From Photobacterium lipolyticum (GTDB taxonomy: Bacteria; Pseudomonadota; Gammaproteobacteria; Enterobacterales; Vibrionaceae): a stretch of 64,000 bases of DNA. Below, piece by piece: positions 16,746-25,578 of this stretch; positions within the stretch are counted from its first letter, which is position 1, and each line of letters opens with the position of its first letter. Under the pieces are notes generated by a model that made no database searches, was not told where the DNA came from, and saw nothing but the letters and a program-made list of their open reading frames with translations. The position numbers and the translations under genes were made by a program. The stretch covers positions 205,601 to 269,600 of the forward strand of contig NZ_PYMC01000004.1 of NCBI RefSeq assembly GCF_003026475.1, written 5' to 3'.

Positions 16746-17759
16746 TTAACAGCTCACTTTTTGATAAATGGCAATCAACTGAGGGATCACGGTATCAGCA
16801 GAAAATTTCGTTGCTACCTGATATCGGGCTTGAAAGCGCAGACTCATTTGTTGCTCCGGCGGCATTGACAGCCATTGCCGGATTTTATCAACAAAAGCAT
16901 CAACATCTGCCACTGGCAGTAGCCAGCCGTTGCCTTCATGTTTGATCAACTCGGACAATGCGCCAACTTGAGTGGCCACCACAGGAATCCCCCGGCTCAT
17001 CGACTCCAACGCAGCCATTGGCATGCCTTCAAACAGTGAAGGCATAATTAATAAGCCGATCTCAGGCCAGATATTACTCATATCTGACTGGGCACCATGA
17101 AACTTTACATTCACAGGTGCCTGTTGCCGCAATTGGCGATCCAAAGGACCATCGCCATAGATATGAAAACAGTATTCAGGTAACTGCTTTGCAATCTCCA
17201 GCATAAATTGAGGGCCTTTCTCTTCGCTCAAGCGCCCCACAAATGCCAATTGCTGCCCTCTGCCGATTGCCACGTTATCGGTCTGTACAAAGTTGTTTAA
17301 CATCAAAGAGGCGACAGGTAATCGCTGTGAAATAGGCAGGCTTACTGTCAAACATTGCGCTGCCAACATGGCGCTGTATCTATCGATAAAGTCATAGACA
17401 GCCAACTTACCTTTGGTGATTTCCCCTGCATGATAAGTACTGACCACAGGTATCCCGCACAAAAAGCCAATGACACGCGAAACAATACCCGCTTTATAAC
17501 CATGGCTGTGAAGTAGCCGGGGTTTTTCTCTCTTAACCATCGGCCATAGCCTCCACACCGGATGCGACAAGGTTCGTACCCTGATGCCGAGATCAACCAA
17601 GGCATCTTTGAGTGGATGGCTGCCATAATCAGCCAAAAACACCACAGAAACGGGAAAGTGATGCTGGTGCAGCCCCGAAGCCAGCTGCAATATATGGGAC
17701 TCTATCCCGCCATTACGTTGGCTATCTACCAGTAGCCATATCTCTTTGCTCGATGCCAT
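16746..17759 (-). CDS. sypH: Glycosyltransferase family 4 (SypH-like)
   Basis: A GT-B glycosyltransferase of about 337 residues: VDSQRNGGIESHILQLASGL at the N terminus, LLHSHGYKAGIVSRV, FVGRLSEEKGPQFMLEIA in the donor domain, and the E-x7-E block FEGMPMAALESMSRGIPVV. The ATG at 17759 has a strong GGGAGG ribosome site. The ORF continues to 17828, but that part contains the sigma-54 promoter at 17796-17812, so it is leader rather than protein. It is the first gene of the polysaccharide locus in the direction of transcription. Confidence 0.85.
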   Translation of the reverse strand: MASSKEIWLLVDSQRNGGIESHILQLASGLHQHHFPVSVVFLADYGSHPLKDALVDLGIRVRTLSHPVWRLWPMVKREKPRLLHSHGYKAGIVSRVIGFLCGIPVVSTYHAGEITKGKLAVYDFIDRYSAMLAAQCLTVSLPISQRLPVASLMLNNFVQTDNVAIGRGQQLAFVGRLSEEKGPQFMLEIAKQLPEYCFHIYGDGPLDRQLRQQAPVNVKFHGAQSDMSNIWPEIGLLIMPSLFEGMPMAALESMSRGIPVVATQVGALSELIKHEGNGWLLPVADVDAFVDKIRQWLSMPPEQQMSLRFQARYQVATKFSADTVIPQLIAIYQKVSC

Positions 17760-17795
17760 TTTCTTTCCTCCCGTGAGTAGCATATTGAAGCTACA

Positions 17796-17812
17796 AGCAA
17801 GGAGCAGGCCAA
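17796..17812 (-). promoter_or_regulatory. Sigma-54 promoter of sypH-like gene
   Basis: The minus-strand sequence is TTGGCCTGCTCCTTGCT, a close match to the -24/-12 consensus with GG and GC 10 bases apart. The predicted start is about 25 bases upstream of the ATG at 17759. It excludes the longer start at 17828. Confidence 0.75.
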
Positions 17813-17942
17813 GCGAAGGATCTTTCACGACCTATACTCAATTGGGTTAATACATATCGTATTTTGGATTAAAGATGATCAAACGCTTTTTTTCCTGAGC
17901 TTTTCTTCATTATAATCAGAAATCTTCAATCAATTAGGTTTT

Positions 17943-19238
17943 ATGATGCACGCTATCAGCAAAACAGCATTACCTGTCATCATGCTTATCAGCTTTGATT
18001 TACAAGCGATCACCTTTGACGACCTATCAGTCACCCCCTCTTCGGATATTCAGGTAATAGACTGCCGCTCCAGCAACAACTATAACGGCTGGCCAGAAGC
18101 TGAAGCTAAACGTGGCGGGCATTTCCCAGGTGCAATCAATATCGATGCAGACTGGCTGAAAAGTATCGAACCAGCACAATTCAGGCAACTGCTGAGCGAG
18201 AAAAAGGTCATGGTTGATAAACCGACCTATATATATTGTGACAACGCGGCAAGCGCACTTGTGAGCTCAGCCCTGAAAGAGCAAGGTTTAACCACGGCTA
18301 ATATCATCGACCAACCAATTAACCTGTATTCTGGTCAACTCGATGCTCTGCCGCGCTTCCAGCAACTGGTTACGCCTGAGTGGGTAAAGCAAGTCGTGGA
18401 AGGTCAACAGCCTCATTATGCCCCCAAAAAAGGGTATAAATTAGTTGAAGTAGCGTGGGGGCCACCAACCAAATATCTTGCCTCTCACATTCCAACTGCG
18501 CTGTATCTCAATACCAATGAGATTGAATCAGAACCATGGTGGAACCGGGTCAGCGACGAGAAGTTAGCCAAGGTTATTCGAGAACTGGGCATTCGTTACG
18601 ATACCACGGTGATCCTGTATGGCCGTAATAACATGGCTGCCGCCCGCGCTGCCAACATCATGATGTATGCCGGTGTTGAAGATGTGCGTTTGCTTAACGG
18701 TGGTTGGAAAGCCTGGGTTAATGCCGGATACGTCACCGAACCGATGCTAAAAAGCAACACAACACCCGTCGATTTTGGCCGAAAAATTCCTGCAAATCCA
18801 GATCTGATCATTGATATACCTGAAGCTAAAGCCATGCTGGACAAGGCACCTGATACGCAATCATTAGTCAGTATCCGAACCTGGGATGAATATATCGGCA
18901 ATACCAGTGGTTATAAGTACATCGAACCCAAAGGACGTATTACTGGCTCTAAATGGGGTCACGCAGGTAGTGATGCCAATCATCTTGAAGATTTCCGCAA
19001 CCCTGATGACACCATGAAAAGTGCTAAAGACATCGAAAATCTCTGGCAGCAGTGGAATATCAATCAATCACAGCAAGTGTCTTTCTATTGCGGTACTGGC
19101 TGGCGTGCCTCTGAAACGTTCTTCTACGCCTATGTCATGGGATGGAAAAATATCAGCGTCTTTGATGGCGGCTGGTTCGAGTGGAGTGGCGACAAAGCCA
19201 ATCCGACTTCGACGGGTGACATTTCAGATAAAAAATAG
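17943..19238 (+). CDS. Exported protein with three rhodanese domains
   Basis: A 431-residue protein with an N-terminal signal peptide (ending near LQA), so periplasmic. Three rhodanese folds follow: about 25-150, 160-275 and 285-420. The third holds the active-site loop YCGTGWRAS with its cysteine and should be the catalytic domain for sulfur transfer (thiosulfate or similar donor). The second has glycine at the cysteine position (LYGRNNMAAA) and is inactive. The first has YCDNAAS, a cysteine in a non-canonical loop. Double-domain enzymes are usual for this family, so a triple arrangement is longer than normal. It is transcribed away from the polysaccharide locus and is followed by a terminator. 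Confidence 0.85.
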   Translation: MMHAISKTALPVIMLISFDLQAITFDDLSVTPSSDIQVIDCRSSNNYNGWPEAEAKRGGHFPGAINIDADWLKSIEPAQFRQLLSEKKVMVDKPTYIYCDNAASALVSSALKEQGLTTANIIDQPINLYSGQLDALPRFQQLVTPEWVKQVVEGQQPHYAPKKGYKLVEVAWGPPTKYLASHIPTALYLNTNEIESEPWWNRVSDEKLAKVIRELGIRYDTTVILYGRNNMAAARAANIMMYAGVEDVRLLNGGWKAWVNAGYVTEPMLKSNTTPVDFGRKIPANPDLIIDIPEAKAMLDKAPDTQSLVSIRTWDEYIGNTSGYKYIEPKGRITGSKWGHAGSDANHLEDFRNPDDTMKSAKDIENLWQQWNINQSQQVSFYCGTGWRASETFFYAYVMGWKNISVFDGGWFEWSGDKANPTSTGDISDKK

Positions 19239-19260
19239 TCCGCAACAATGATACCTAACT

Positions 19261-19297
19261 AAATAAGCCACCAACAATAAATGATGGTGGCTTATTT
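19261..19297 (+). terminator. Hairpin terminator after the rhodanese gene
   Basis: A perfect 12-bp stem (AAATAAGCCACC with GGTGGCTTATTT) around a 13-base loop lies 22 bp after the stop. The stem's own A/T ends give U-rich 3' sequence in either direction, so it may also serve the convergent gene at 19351. Confidence 0.6.
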
Positions 19298-19350
19298 ATA
19301 TTGGCTTGAACTTTTGCTACTGCCGCTATTTTATATGTAATCTCATCTAT

Positions 19351-20181
19351 CTAAAATGCACTCTCAATCTTGCTTGTAACCAAAAAGCCTTCTTCTTTTA
19401 ACACTGCGTTTAGATTATTAATGGTTTGATCAATAACTACCAAGATATCATCATTGCAAGTTCCAACATGCTTGATCAAATTACTCATGTTTTGCTCAAA
19501 TGATACCGGCAGCTTTTGGCATTTAGATTTTGCAATATCGATTAATCGCTTTTCCCCGGGATGAGGGTATTCATTAACAGCAAAAAGGATATCAAAATAG
19601 CTTGCAAGAAATTCGGCGATACGGTGATTGATGCTGATCACATCACCTCTTTTAAGTGCCTTTTGTATTTGCTTTCTATAAGCCGGCATTTTTTGACTGA
19701 GTAACGGATAGTTTTTAGTAATGATGTTGTTTTTCAATTCCGCCGGATAGTGAATCGCAAACTTTTCCTGCAGCGTCTTCGCTTTCCCCTTCGGATCATA
19801 GAGGATTTCTGAATTTATCAGATTTGACCAAAAACACGTTGTATAGCCAGTACTTGCCTGATGCTGAAAAAGCGTTCGCTCTAACTCTCCATCCAGCCAA
19901 TCCAGATCTCTGTATATTAGTTCAATCTCAGTGCCATCATTTAAAACACCATCATCTTCTGTCTCCCAGTATTGATTATTCACCTCCATGTATGAGCAAT
20001 ACTTGTCAGCGATCGCTTTTCGTACTGCTAACGGGATCTCTGCTGTCACATAAACATAGACATCATAATCAGACAAATGATCATTGGTGTTTATAGCTCT
20101 TGAGCCTGCTAATAAAATAGCCTCAACCTCAGGAAGCAATGAAAGACTACGCATCATGCCAGTAAAGTGGGGATTGCTCAT
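19351..20181 (-). CDS. Nucleotidyltransferase-fold protein
   Basis: A 276-residue protein. The N-terminal domain has the polymerase-beta-type signature LLAGSRA followed by SDYDVYVYV, with both aspartates of the metal site, and a later acidic strand TEIELIYRDLDW. The C-terminal half is helical and resembles the DUF4037-type helical domain found with such enzymes. The family includes antibiotic nucleotidyltransferases and stress-related AMP-transferases, but no specific substrate can be named. It is a monocistronic gene, convergent with the rhodanese gene. Confidence 0.7.
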   Translation of the reverse strand: MSNPHFTGMMRSLSLLPEVEAILLAGSRAINTNDHLSDYDVYVYVTAEIPLAVRKAIADKYCSYMEVNNQYWETEDDGVLNDGTEIELIYRDLDWLDGELERTLFQHQASTGYTTCFWSNLINSEILYDPKGKAKTLQEKFAIHYPAELKNNIITKNYPLLSQKMPAYRKQIQKALKRGDVISINHRIAEFLASYFDILFAVNEYPHPGEKRLIDIAKSKCQKLPVSFEQNMSNLIKHVGTCNDDILVVIDQTINNLNAVLKEEGFLVTSKIESAF

Positions 20182-20404
20182 TATTACTTCATCCTCGTTT
20201 TAATACCGAATAATACGTTCAATACTATAAATTGAAACACGTAAACTCCCCGATAATTATTTATAAAATGCAGAAAGCGACTTTAACAATAAATCATCTG
20301 ATGCTTTATCTTCGGAAGAAAAATTAAAAATCGTAACAAAGACTACTCCAATTAGTATTACAAATAAACACTGCAATGCTATTTTATATATACCCAAACT
20401 TAAC

Positions 20405-20450
20405 AAAAAAAGACAGCCAGAATTAGGTCTATAACCTTCTTCTGACTGCC
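20405..20450 (-). terminator. Terminator of the aldo/keto reductase gene
   Basis: On the minus strand an 11-bp stem (GGCAGTCAGAA with TTCTGGCTGTC, two G-U pairs) is followed by TTTTTTTG, about 40 bp after the stop at 20491. The rest of the 20182-20490 gap is AT-rich and shows no gene. Confidence 0.7.
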
Positions 20451-20490
20451 ATTCTGTTCTTTTCTTTGCGGTGTTATACCGGATAGTTGG

Positions 20491-21399
20491 TTATGGCACG
20501 CCATGCCCTTTCGATGCAGCCCATACACGGAACCACTGTTCGCGCGTCAGCTCGATACTGAGTGCTTCAACGGCCGCTTGCACGCGCTCTATCTTACCGG
20601 AACCGATGATTGGCAACGGATTCGATGGCAGACGCTTCACCCATGCGTAAATCACCTGATCGATACTCGCCGCACCGACTTCCTCGCGGATGGCTTCTAA
20701 CTCGTTGCGTACACGAACTTGTTGCTCTGACTGGCCAGAAAAGATATCGCCACCAGCCAGGCAAGACCAGGCCATCGGTTTAGTACGTTTCATTTGCAGT
20801 TGATCTAACGTGCCATCATGAACGACATCAAAGTTCAGGGGATTAATTTCAACCTGATTAGTCACCAGAGGTGCATCCAGACGAGATTGCAGCAAATCGA
20901 ACTGAGTATGCGAGAAATTCGACACGCCGAAATGGTTCACCTTGCCCTGTAGTTTGAGTTCAGCAAAAGCTTCTGCAACTTCGTCAGCATCCATTAATGC
21001 GTCAGGTCGGTGGATCAGCAAGACATCGATATTCTCAACATGCAGACGAGATAATGAATTGTTCACAGACTCAATAATGTGCTGCTTGCTGGTATCGTAA
21101 TGGTTGATTTTGCGATTAGGAAATTGCTCTGTGCATAAATTGATATCACACTTTGTCACTATCTCTATTTGGTCGCGAATACTCGGATCCAGCACGATGG
21201 CTTCACCAAATAGCTGCTCACACGAATAACCACCATAGATATCAGCATGATCGACCGTGGTTATTCCCAGCTCAATGTGCAGCTTCAAAAATGACAAACG
21301 CTCCTGCGCTGTCATGCCCCAATCAGCCAAACGCCAATAGCCTTGAACAAGCTCAGAAAATTGTGGGCCTTGCGGGGTTAATTCAACTTTTGCAACCAT
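20491..21399 (-). CDS. Aldo/keto reductase, YdhF type
   Basis: A 302-residue NADPH-dependent oxidoreductase of the AKR superfamily (TIM barrel). The catalytic tetrad is recognisable: D and Y in TTVDHADIYGGY, K in IVTKCDIN and H in VLLIHRPDALMD. Later blocks HFGVSNFSHTQFDLL, TNQVEINPL and PIIGSGKIERVQAAVEAL are typical. The substrate is unknown; the family reduces aldehydes and ketones in the cytoplasm. It is a single gene with its own terminator. Confidence 0.87.
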   Translation of the reverse strand: MVAKVELTPQGPQFSELVQGYWRLADWGMTAQERLSFLKLHIELGITTVDHADIYGGYSCEQLFGEAIVLDPSIRDQIEIVTKCDINLCTEQFPNRKINHYDTSKQHIIESVNNSLSRLHVENIDVLLIHRPDALMDADEVAEAFAELKLQGKVNHFGVSNFSHTQFDLLQSRLDAPLVTNQVEINPLNFDVVHDGTLDQLQMKRTKPMAWSCLAGGDIFSGQSEQQVRVRNELEAIREEVGAASIDQVIYAWVKRLPSNPLPIIGSGKIERVQAAVEALSIELTREQWFRVWAASKGHGVP

Positions 21400-21496
21400 G
21401 ATCTTTTTCCTCCCGAAAAATCTGTTTCCATCCTAGGCTTGTTTCTCAGAAGCCGCAATGCTACAAACGGAAAACCTCGAACTGGAGTACGAACTA

Positions 21497-21559
21497 TGAC
21501 ATTTGCCGAACGCCTGAAGACATTGATTGGTGAAGAGATCATCAGGGCAATCATTTGAT
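21497..21559 (+). pseudogene. Possible 20-codon remnant of a helix-turn-helix regulator
   Basis: The sequence encodes MTFAERLKTLIGEEIIRAII and then stops. Its first 14 residues look like the beginning of phage-repressor-like XRE regulators (TFAERLKxLIGEE). A CTGGAG site sits 8 bases before the ATG. The downstream helix-turn-helix is absent. It may be a remnant or chance. Confidence 0.25.
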
Positions 21560-21568
21560 GCTATCACC

Positions 21569-22030
21569 TTAAAAGCTGATTAGCTTACGCCCTGTCGATT
21601 GGTCAGCTTTACTGGTCTCTTTGGGGGAAGATGATTTCTTCTGACCGCCTTTATTACCATTACTGCTTTTATTACCTTTCTTATTGGCCGTACTTTTATT
21701 GCTATTTTTAGCCTTTTTTTGTTGTGGTTTGTTCTCCGATGGTTTCTTTAATTTAGGCTTTACGGCTTCTTCTGACGGCTCCTGAACGGGCTGGTCACAA
21801 AGCACCACATAGTATTCTTCATTAAATTCGACCAAATCACCGTCATACATTTTACGGCGTTTGCGTTGCTCAAGTTCGCCGTTCACCGCCACATAACCTT
21901 CCGCGATAGCAAATTTGGCTTCACCACCACCACTCACCGCATTGGCAATTTTCAACACTTTATATAGTTCGATAGGCTGAGACGAGACCTCAATCCCAAT
22001 CGCTTCAACTTCAATTTCTTCCTGTGACAT
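21569..22030 (-). CDS. S4-domain RNA-binding protein with lysine-rich tail
   Basis: About 153 residues from the ATG at 22030. Residues 1-80 form an S4 domain of the YbcJ type (IELYKVLKIANAVSGGGEAK, then GYVAVNGELEQRKRRKMYDGD). The rest is a low-complexity Lys/Asn/Ser/Gly-rich tail of about 65 residues, which could contact RNA non-specifically; YbcJ-type proteins normally lack such a tail. The ORF extends 30 codons upstream to 22120, but those residues look like read-through of non-coding sequence. Confidence 0.75.
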   Translation of the reverse strand: MSQEEIEVEAIGIEVSSQPIELYKVLKIANAVSGGGEAKFAIAEGYVAVNGELEQRKRRKMYDGDLVEFNEEYYVVLCDQPVQEPSEEAVKPKLKKPSENKPQQKKAKNSNKSTANKKGNKSSNGNKGGQKKSSSPKETSKADQSTGRKLISF

Positions 22031-22219
22031 TTGCCTGGCTCTAATCGTTACCAATAATAATGTGAATTCTACCGCACAAAGCCAGCTTAGGGTTAGCAAT
22101 GTTAAGGTACGCGGTTGCAACGGGCGTAGTAAAGGGTTTGTTCAAAGTCAACCTGGGCCGGAATAACATTACGCATAAAAAAGTTCGTGCTAATGGCCAG
22201 TTTAAGGTATAAAGACGCG

Positions 22220-23077
22220 ATGAAGATACCGAAAAGAATCCAGCCACTGGTTGATGACGGCTTAGTGGATGAAGTCATCCGCCAGCTGATGAGCGGCAAA
22301 GAAGCCAGCGTCTATGTAGTACGCTGCGGCAATGATATTCGCTGCGCGAAAGTCTACAAGGAAGCAGATAAGCGCAGCTTTAAACAAGCCGTACAATACC
22401 GCGAAGGCCGCAAGGTACGAAATAGCCGCCGCGCCCGTGCGATGGAGAAAGGCTCCAAGTTTGGCCGTGAGCAGCAGGAACAAGTTTGGCAAAGTGCCGA
22501 AGTCGATGCGCTCTATACGTTAGCCGCTGCTGGTGTGCGAGTTCCCCAGCCTTATGGCTGCTTTGATGGCGTTTTGCTAATGGAGCTGGTCACTGATGAT
22601 GAAGGCTTGGTTGCCCCACGCCTGAACGATGTGTCAATGTCTGCCGAACAAGCTCGTGAAGACCATGCCGTTGTAATGGAATATGTTAAGCGCATGCTTT
22701 GCGCCGGGCTGATACATGGTGATCTGTCAGAATTTAATGTCTTGGTGGATGAATACGGCCCCGTCATTATCGACCTTCCTCAAGCTGTCGATGCCGCAGC
22801 CAATAACAATGCTCAATGGATGCTGGCGCGAGATGTCAATAATATGACGAGCTACTACGCTCAGTACGCCCCCGAACTACTAGACAGCCAGTACGCCAAA
22901 GAAATCTGGGCCCTGTTTGAAGCCGGTGAATTGCACCCTGACGTTGAACTAACGGGTCAGTTTGAAGAAAGCACAGAAGTGGCTGATGTCGATTCCGTGC
23001 TAGAAGAGATTAAAGCGGTTTTTGCCGAAGAACAAGATCGTCGCGAACGACTGCGCGAAGCAGAAGAGCTGGGGTAA
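22220..23077 (+). CDS. RIO1-family serine protein kinase
   Basis: About 285 residues from the ATG at 22220, chosen because bacterial homologues begin with a KxPKRxQPLxDxGL-type sequence. The kinase core shows SGKEASVYVV (P-loop-like), the lysine in CAKVYK, the catalytic loop HGDLSEFNVL with Asp and Asn, and the metal-binding IIDLPQAVD, the RIO variant of DFG. It lacks the activation segment of ordinary kinases, as RIO proteins do. The C terminus is acidic and helical. The substrate is unknown. It is divergent from the S4 protein gene. Confidence 0.85.
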   Translation: MKIPKRIQPLVDDGLVDEVIRQLMSGKEASVYVVRCGNDIRCAKVYKEADKRSFKQAVQYREGRKVRNSRRARAMEKGSKFGREQQEQVWQSAEVDALYTLAAAGVRVPQPYGCFDGVLLMELVTDDEGLVAPRLNDVSMSAEQAREDHAVVMEYVKRMLCAGLIHGDLSEFNVLVDEYGPVIIDLPQAVDAAANNNAQWMLARDVNNMTSYYAQYAPELLDSQYAKEIWALFEAGELHPDVELTGQFEESTEVADVDSVLEEIKAVFAEEQDRRERLREAEELG

Positions 23078-23369
23078 TCCAGCTCTGTTTTCTCGGGTTG
23101 AGTAATTATCTGGATTTTCTGTTGGTGATAAAAAAGCTTTAGTCGCGAAAAATAATTGCCCCAGAGAGACTAAACTAAACGACAAGATCCTGCCGTTCGC
23201 TAGCCCATTTGCCCTAACAAATACCCGCTAGACAGCAACATTTGGCAGTCTTTCTGAAAAAAGCGGCACGAATGGTCATTTAATGAGCCTAAACCTATGT
23301 TCTGTTCGCAGTAATAAGTGATATACTCCGGCACCGAACTGTGAACCTCATTTTCTATAGAGTAAGACA

Positions 23370-25457
23370 ATGACAGATTTATCTAAATACAGAAACATTG
23401 GTATTTTCGCGCACGTTGATGCGGGTAAAACCACTACTACTGAGCGTATCCTGAAACTTACTGGTCAAATCCACAAGACCGGTGAAGTTCATGATGGTGA
23501 ATCAACAACTGACTTCATGGAACAGGAAGCTGAGCGCGGAATAACTATCCAGTCAGCAGCTGTAAGCTGTTTCTGGAAAGATCACCGCTTTAACGTTATC
23601 GATACTCCTGGACACGTTGACTTTACAGTTGAAGTATACCGTTCACTGAAAGTACTTGATGGCGGTATCGGTGTATTCTGTGGTTCTGGTGGTGTTGAGC
23701 CTCAGTCAGAAACTAACTGGCGTTACGCGAACGACTCAGAAGTAGCACGTGTCATTTTCGTAAACAAACTGGACCGTATGGGTGCAGATTTCTTCAGCGT
23801 TGTTGACCAGATTAAGAAAGTACTGGGTGCAGTACCTCTAGTTATGACGCTACCAATCGGCCGTGAAGATGACTTCGTCGGTGTTGTTGACGTACTAAAC
23901 CGTCAAGCATACGTTTGGGATGAGACTGGTCTGCCAGAAAACTACGAGATCAAAGAAGTCCCTGCGGACATGGTTGATGACGTAGAAGCTTACCGTGAAG
24001 AGATGATCGAAACTGCTGTTGAGCAGGACGACGACCTACTGGAAGCTTACATGGAAGGCGAAGAGCCTTCTATCGAAGACATCAAGCGTTGTATCCGTAA
24101 AGGTACTCGTGATTGTACGTTCTTCCCTACTTTCTGTGGTTCTGCATTCAAAAACAAAGGTATGCAGCTAGTACTTGACGCAGTTGTTGACTACCTGCCG
24201 TCTCCAACAGAAGTTGATCCACAGCCGCTAACAGATCCAGAAACTGGTGAGCCAACTGGTGAAGTTGCAACAGTATCTGTTGATGAGCCACTAAAAGCGC
24301 TAGCGTTCAAAATTATGGACGACCGTTTCGGTGCACTAACCTTCGTTCGTATCTACTCAGGTAAGTTGAACAAAGGCGACACCATCCTTAACAGTGCTAC
24401 TGGTAAGACTGAGCGTATCGGCCGTATGGTTGAAATGCAGGCGGATCAGCGTAACGAACTTTCTAGCGCTCAAGCTGGTGATATCATCGCGATCGTTGGT
24501 ATGAAGAACGTTCAGACTGGTCACACTCTTTGTGATGTTAAGCACGAGTGTACGCTTGAAGCAATGATCTTCCCTACTCCAGTAATCTCAATTGCTGTTA
24601 CGCCTAAAGATAAAGGCGGTTCTGAGAAAATGGGTATCGCGATCGGTAAAATGGTTGCAGAAGATCCATCTTTCCAGGTTGAAACTGACGAAGAAACTGG
24701 CGAAACCATCCTTAAAGGCATGGGTGAGCTTCACCTAGATATCAAAGTTGATATCCTTAAGCGTACTTACGGCGTTGACCTTATCGTTGGTGCACCTCAG
24801 GTTGCTTACCGTGAAACTATCACTCAAGCAGTTGAAGATAGCTACACGCACAAGAAACAGTCTGGTGGTTCTGGCCAATTCGGTAAGATTGATTACTTCA
24901 TGCGCCCTGGCGAAGTGGGTTCTGGCTTTACGTTCAAATCATCTGTTGTTGGTGGTAACGTACCTAAAGAATTCTGGCCTGCAATCGAGAAAGGCTTCAA
25001 GGGCATGATGGATACCGGTGTTCTAGCTGGCTTCCCTGTTCTTGACGTTGAAATTGAGCTAGTTGACGGTGGCTTCCACGCAGTCGATTCATCTGCAGTA
25101 GCATTCGAAATCGCAGCGAAAGGCGCATTCCGTCAGTCTATGCCTAAAGCGGGTGCTCAGCTTCTTGAGCCAATCATGCACGTTGACGTGTTCACTCCAG
25201 AAGATCACGTTGGTGACGTTATCGGTGACCTTAACCGTCGTCGTGGCATGATCAAAGACCAAATGGCTGGTCTGACTGGTTCTCGTATTAAAGCTGATGT
25301 TCCTCTTTCAGAAATGTTTGGTTACATCGGTCACCTACGTACAATGACATCTGGTCGTGGTCAGTTCTCTATGGAGTTCTCACACTACGCACCATGTCCA
25401 GCAAACGTTGCTGAAACAGTAATCGCAGAAGTTAAAGCGGCTAACGCGAAGAAGTAA
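23370..25457 (+). CDS. fusA2: Elongation factor G paralogue
   Basis: A 695-residue translational GTPase. The G domain has [12 protein letters not shown] (P-loop), the switch region [14 protein letters not shown] and NKLD. Domains II-V follow, with the domain IV region [14 protein letters not shown] sequence and a C-terminal ferredoxin-like fold ending in FSHYAPCP. The gene stands alone with its own terminator, not in the str operon with rpsL, rpsG and tuf, which fits the second EF-G of Vibrionaceae. Codon use is strongly biased to a few codons (GGT, GTT, CGT, AAC), unlike its neighbours, pointing to high expression. Whether it catalyses elongation or mainly ribosome recycling cannot be seen. 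Confidence 0.9.
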   Translation: MTDLSKYRNIGIFAHVDAGKTTTTERILKLTGQIHKTGEVHDGESTTDFMEQEAERGITIQSAAVSCFWKDHRFNVIDTPGHVDFTVEVYRSLKVLDGGIGVFCGSGGVEPQSETNWRYANDSEVARVIFVNKLDRMGADFFSVVDQIKKVLGAVPLVMTLPIGREDDFVGVVDVLNRQAYVWDETGLPENYEIKEVPADMVDDVEAYREEMIETAVEQDDDLLEAYMEGEEPSIEDIKRCIRKGTRDCTFFPTFCGSAFKNKGMQLVLDAVVDYLPSPTEVDPQPLTDPETGEPTGEVATVSVDEPLKALAFKIMDDRFGALTFVRIYSGKLNKGDTILNSATGKTERIGRMVEMQADQRNELSSAQAGDIIAIVGMKNVQTGHTLCDVKHECTLEAMIFPTPVISIAVTPKDKGGSEKMGIAIGKMVAEDPSFQVETDEETGETILKGMGELHLDIKVDILKRTYGVDLIVGAPQVAYRETITQAVEDSYTHKKQSGGSGQFGKIDYFMRPGEVGSGFTFKSSVVGGNVPKEFWPAIEKGFKGMMDTGVLAGFPVLDVEIELVDGGFHAVDSSAVAFEIAAKGAFRQSMPKAGAQLLEPIMHVDVFTPEDHVGDVIGDLNRRRGMIKDQMAGLTGSRIKADVPLSEMFGYIGHLRTMTSGRGQFSMEFSHYAPCPANVAETVIAEVKAANAKK

Positions 25458-25481
25458 TTCTTCCTTTAAGCTTTAACTGAT

Positions 25482-25518
25482 AAAAGCCCCGATAGTGAAA
25501 GCTATTGGGGCTTTTTTT
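25482..25518 (+). terminator. Terminator of fusA2
   Basis: The stem AAAGCCCCGATAG pairs with GCTATTGGGGCTTT (one wobble) and is followed by a run of T residues, about 25 bp after the stop. Confidence 0.85.
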
Positions 25519-25530
25519 ATCTTTCGCAAA

Positions 25531-25553
25531 GAAAAAGCCTCCGAAGAGGCTTT
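25531..25553 (-). terminator. Terminator of the C69 dipeptidase gene
   Basis: On the minus strand AAAGCCTC-TTCG-GAGGCTTT is followed by TTC. The very stable UUCG loop and its place 26 bp after the stop at 25579 support the call. Confidence 0.8.
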
Positions 25554-25578
25554 CGTTATTTTAAAATCCCTGTCGGGA

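Noticed and set aside
17760..17828. A 23-codon N-terminal extension of the sypH-like gene
   Set aside because: It contains the sigma-54 promoter, and the ATG at 17759 has a strong ribosome site.
20390..20406. Another copy of the TATACCC element end
   Set aside because: Only the first nine or so bases match, which is too little in AT-rich DNA.
22031..22120. A hydrophobic N-terminal segment on the S4 protein
   Set aside because: S4 YbcJ-type proteins are cytoplasmic and the segment lies in the divergent promoter region with the RIO kinase gene.
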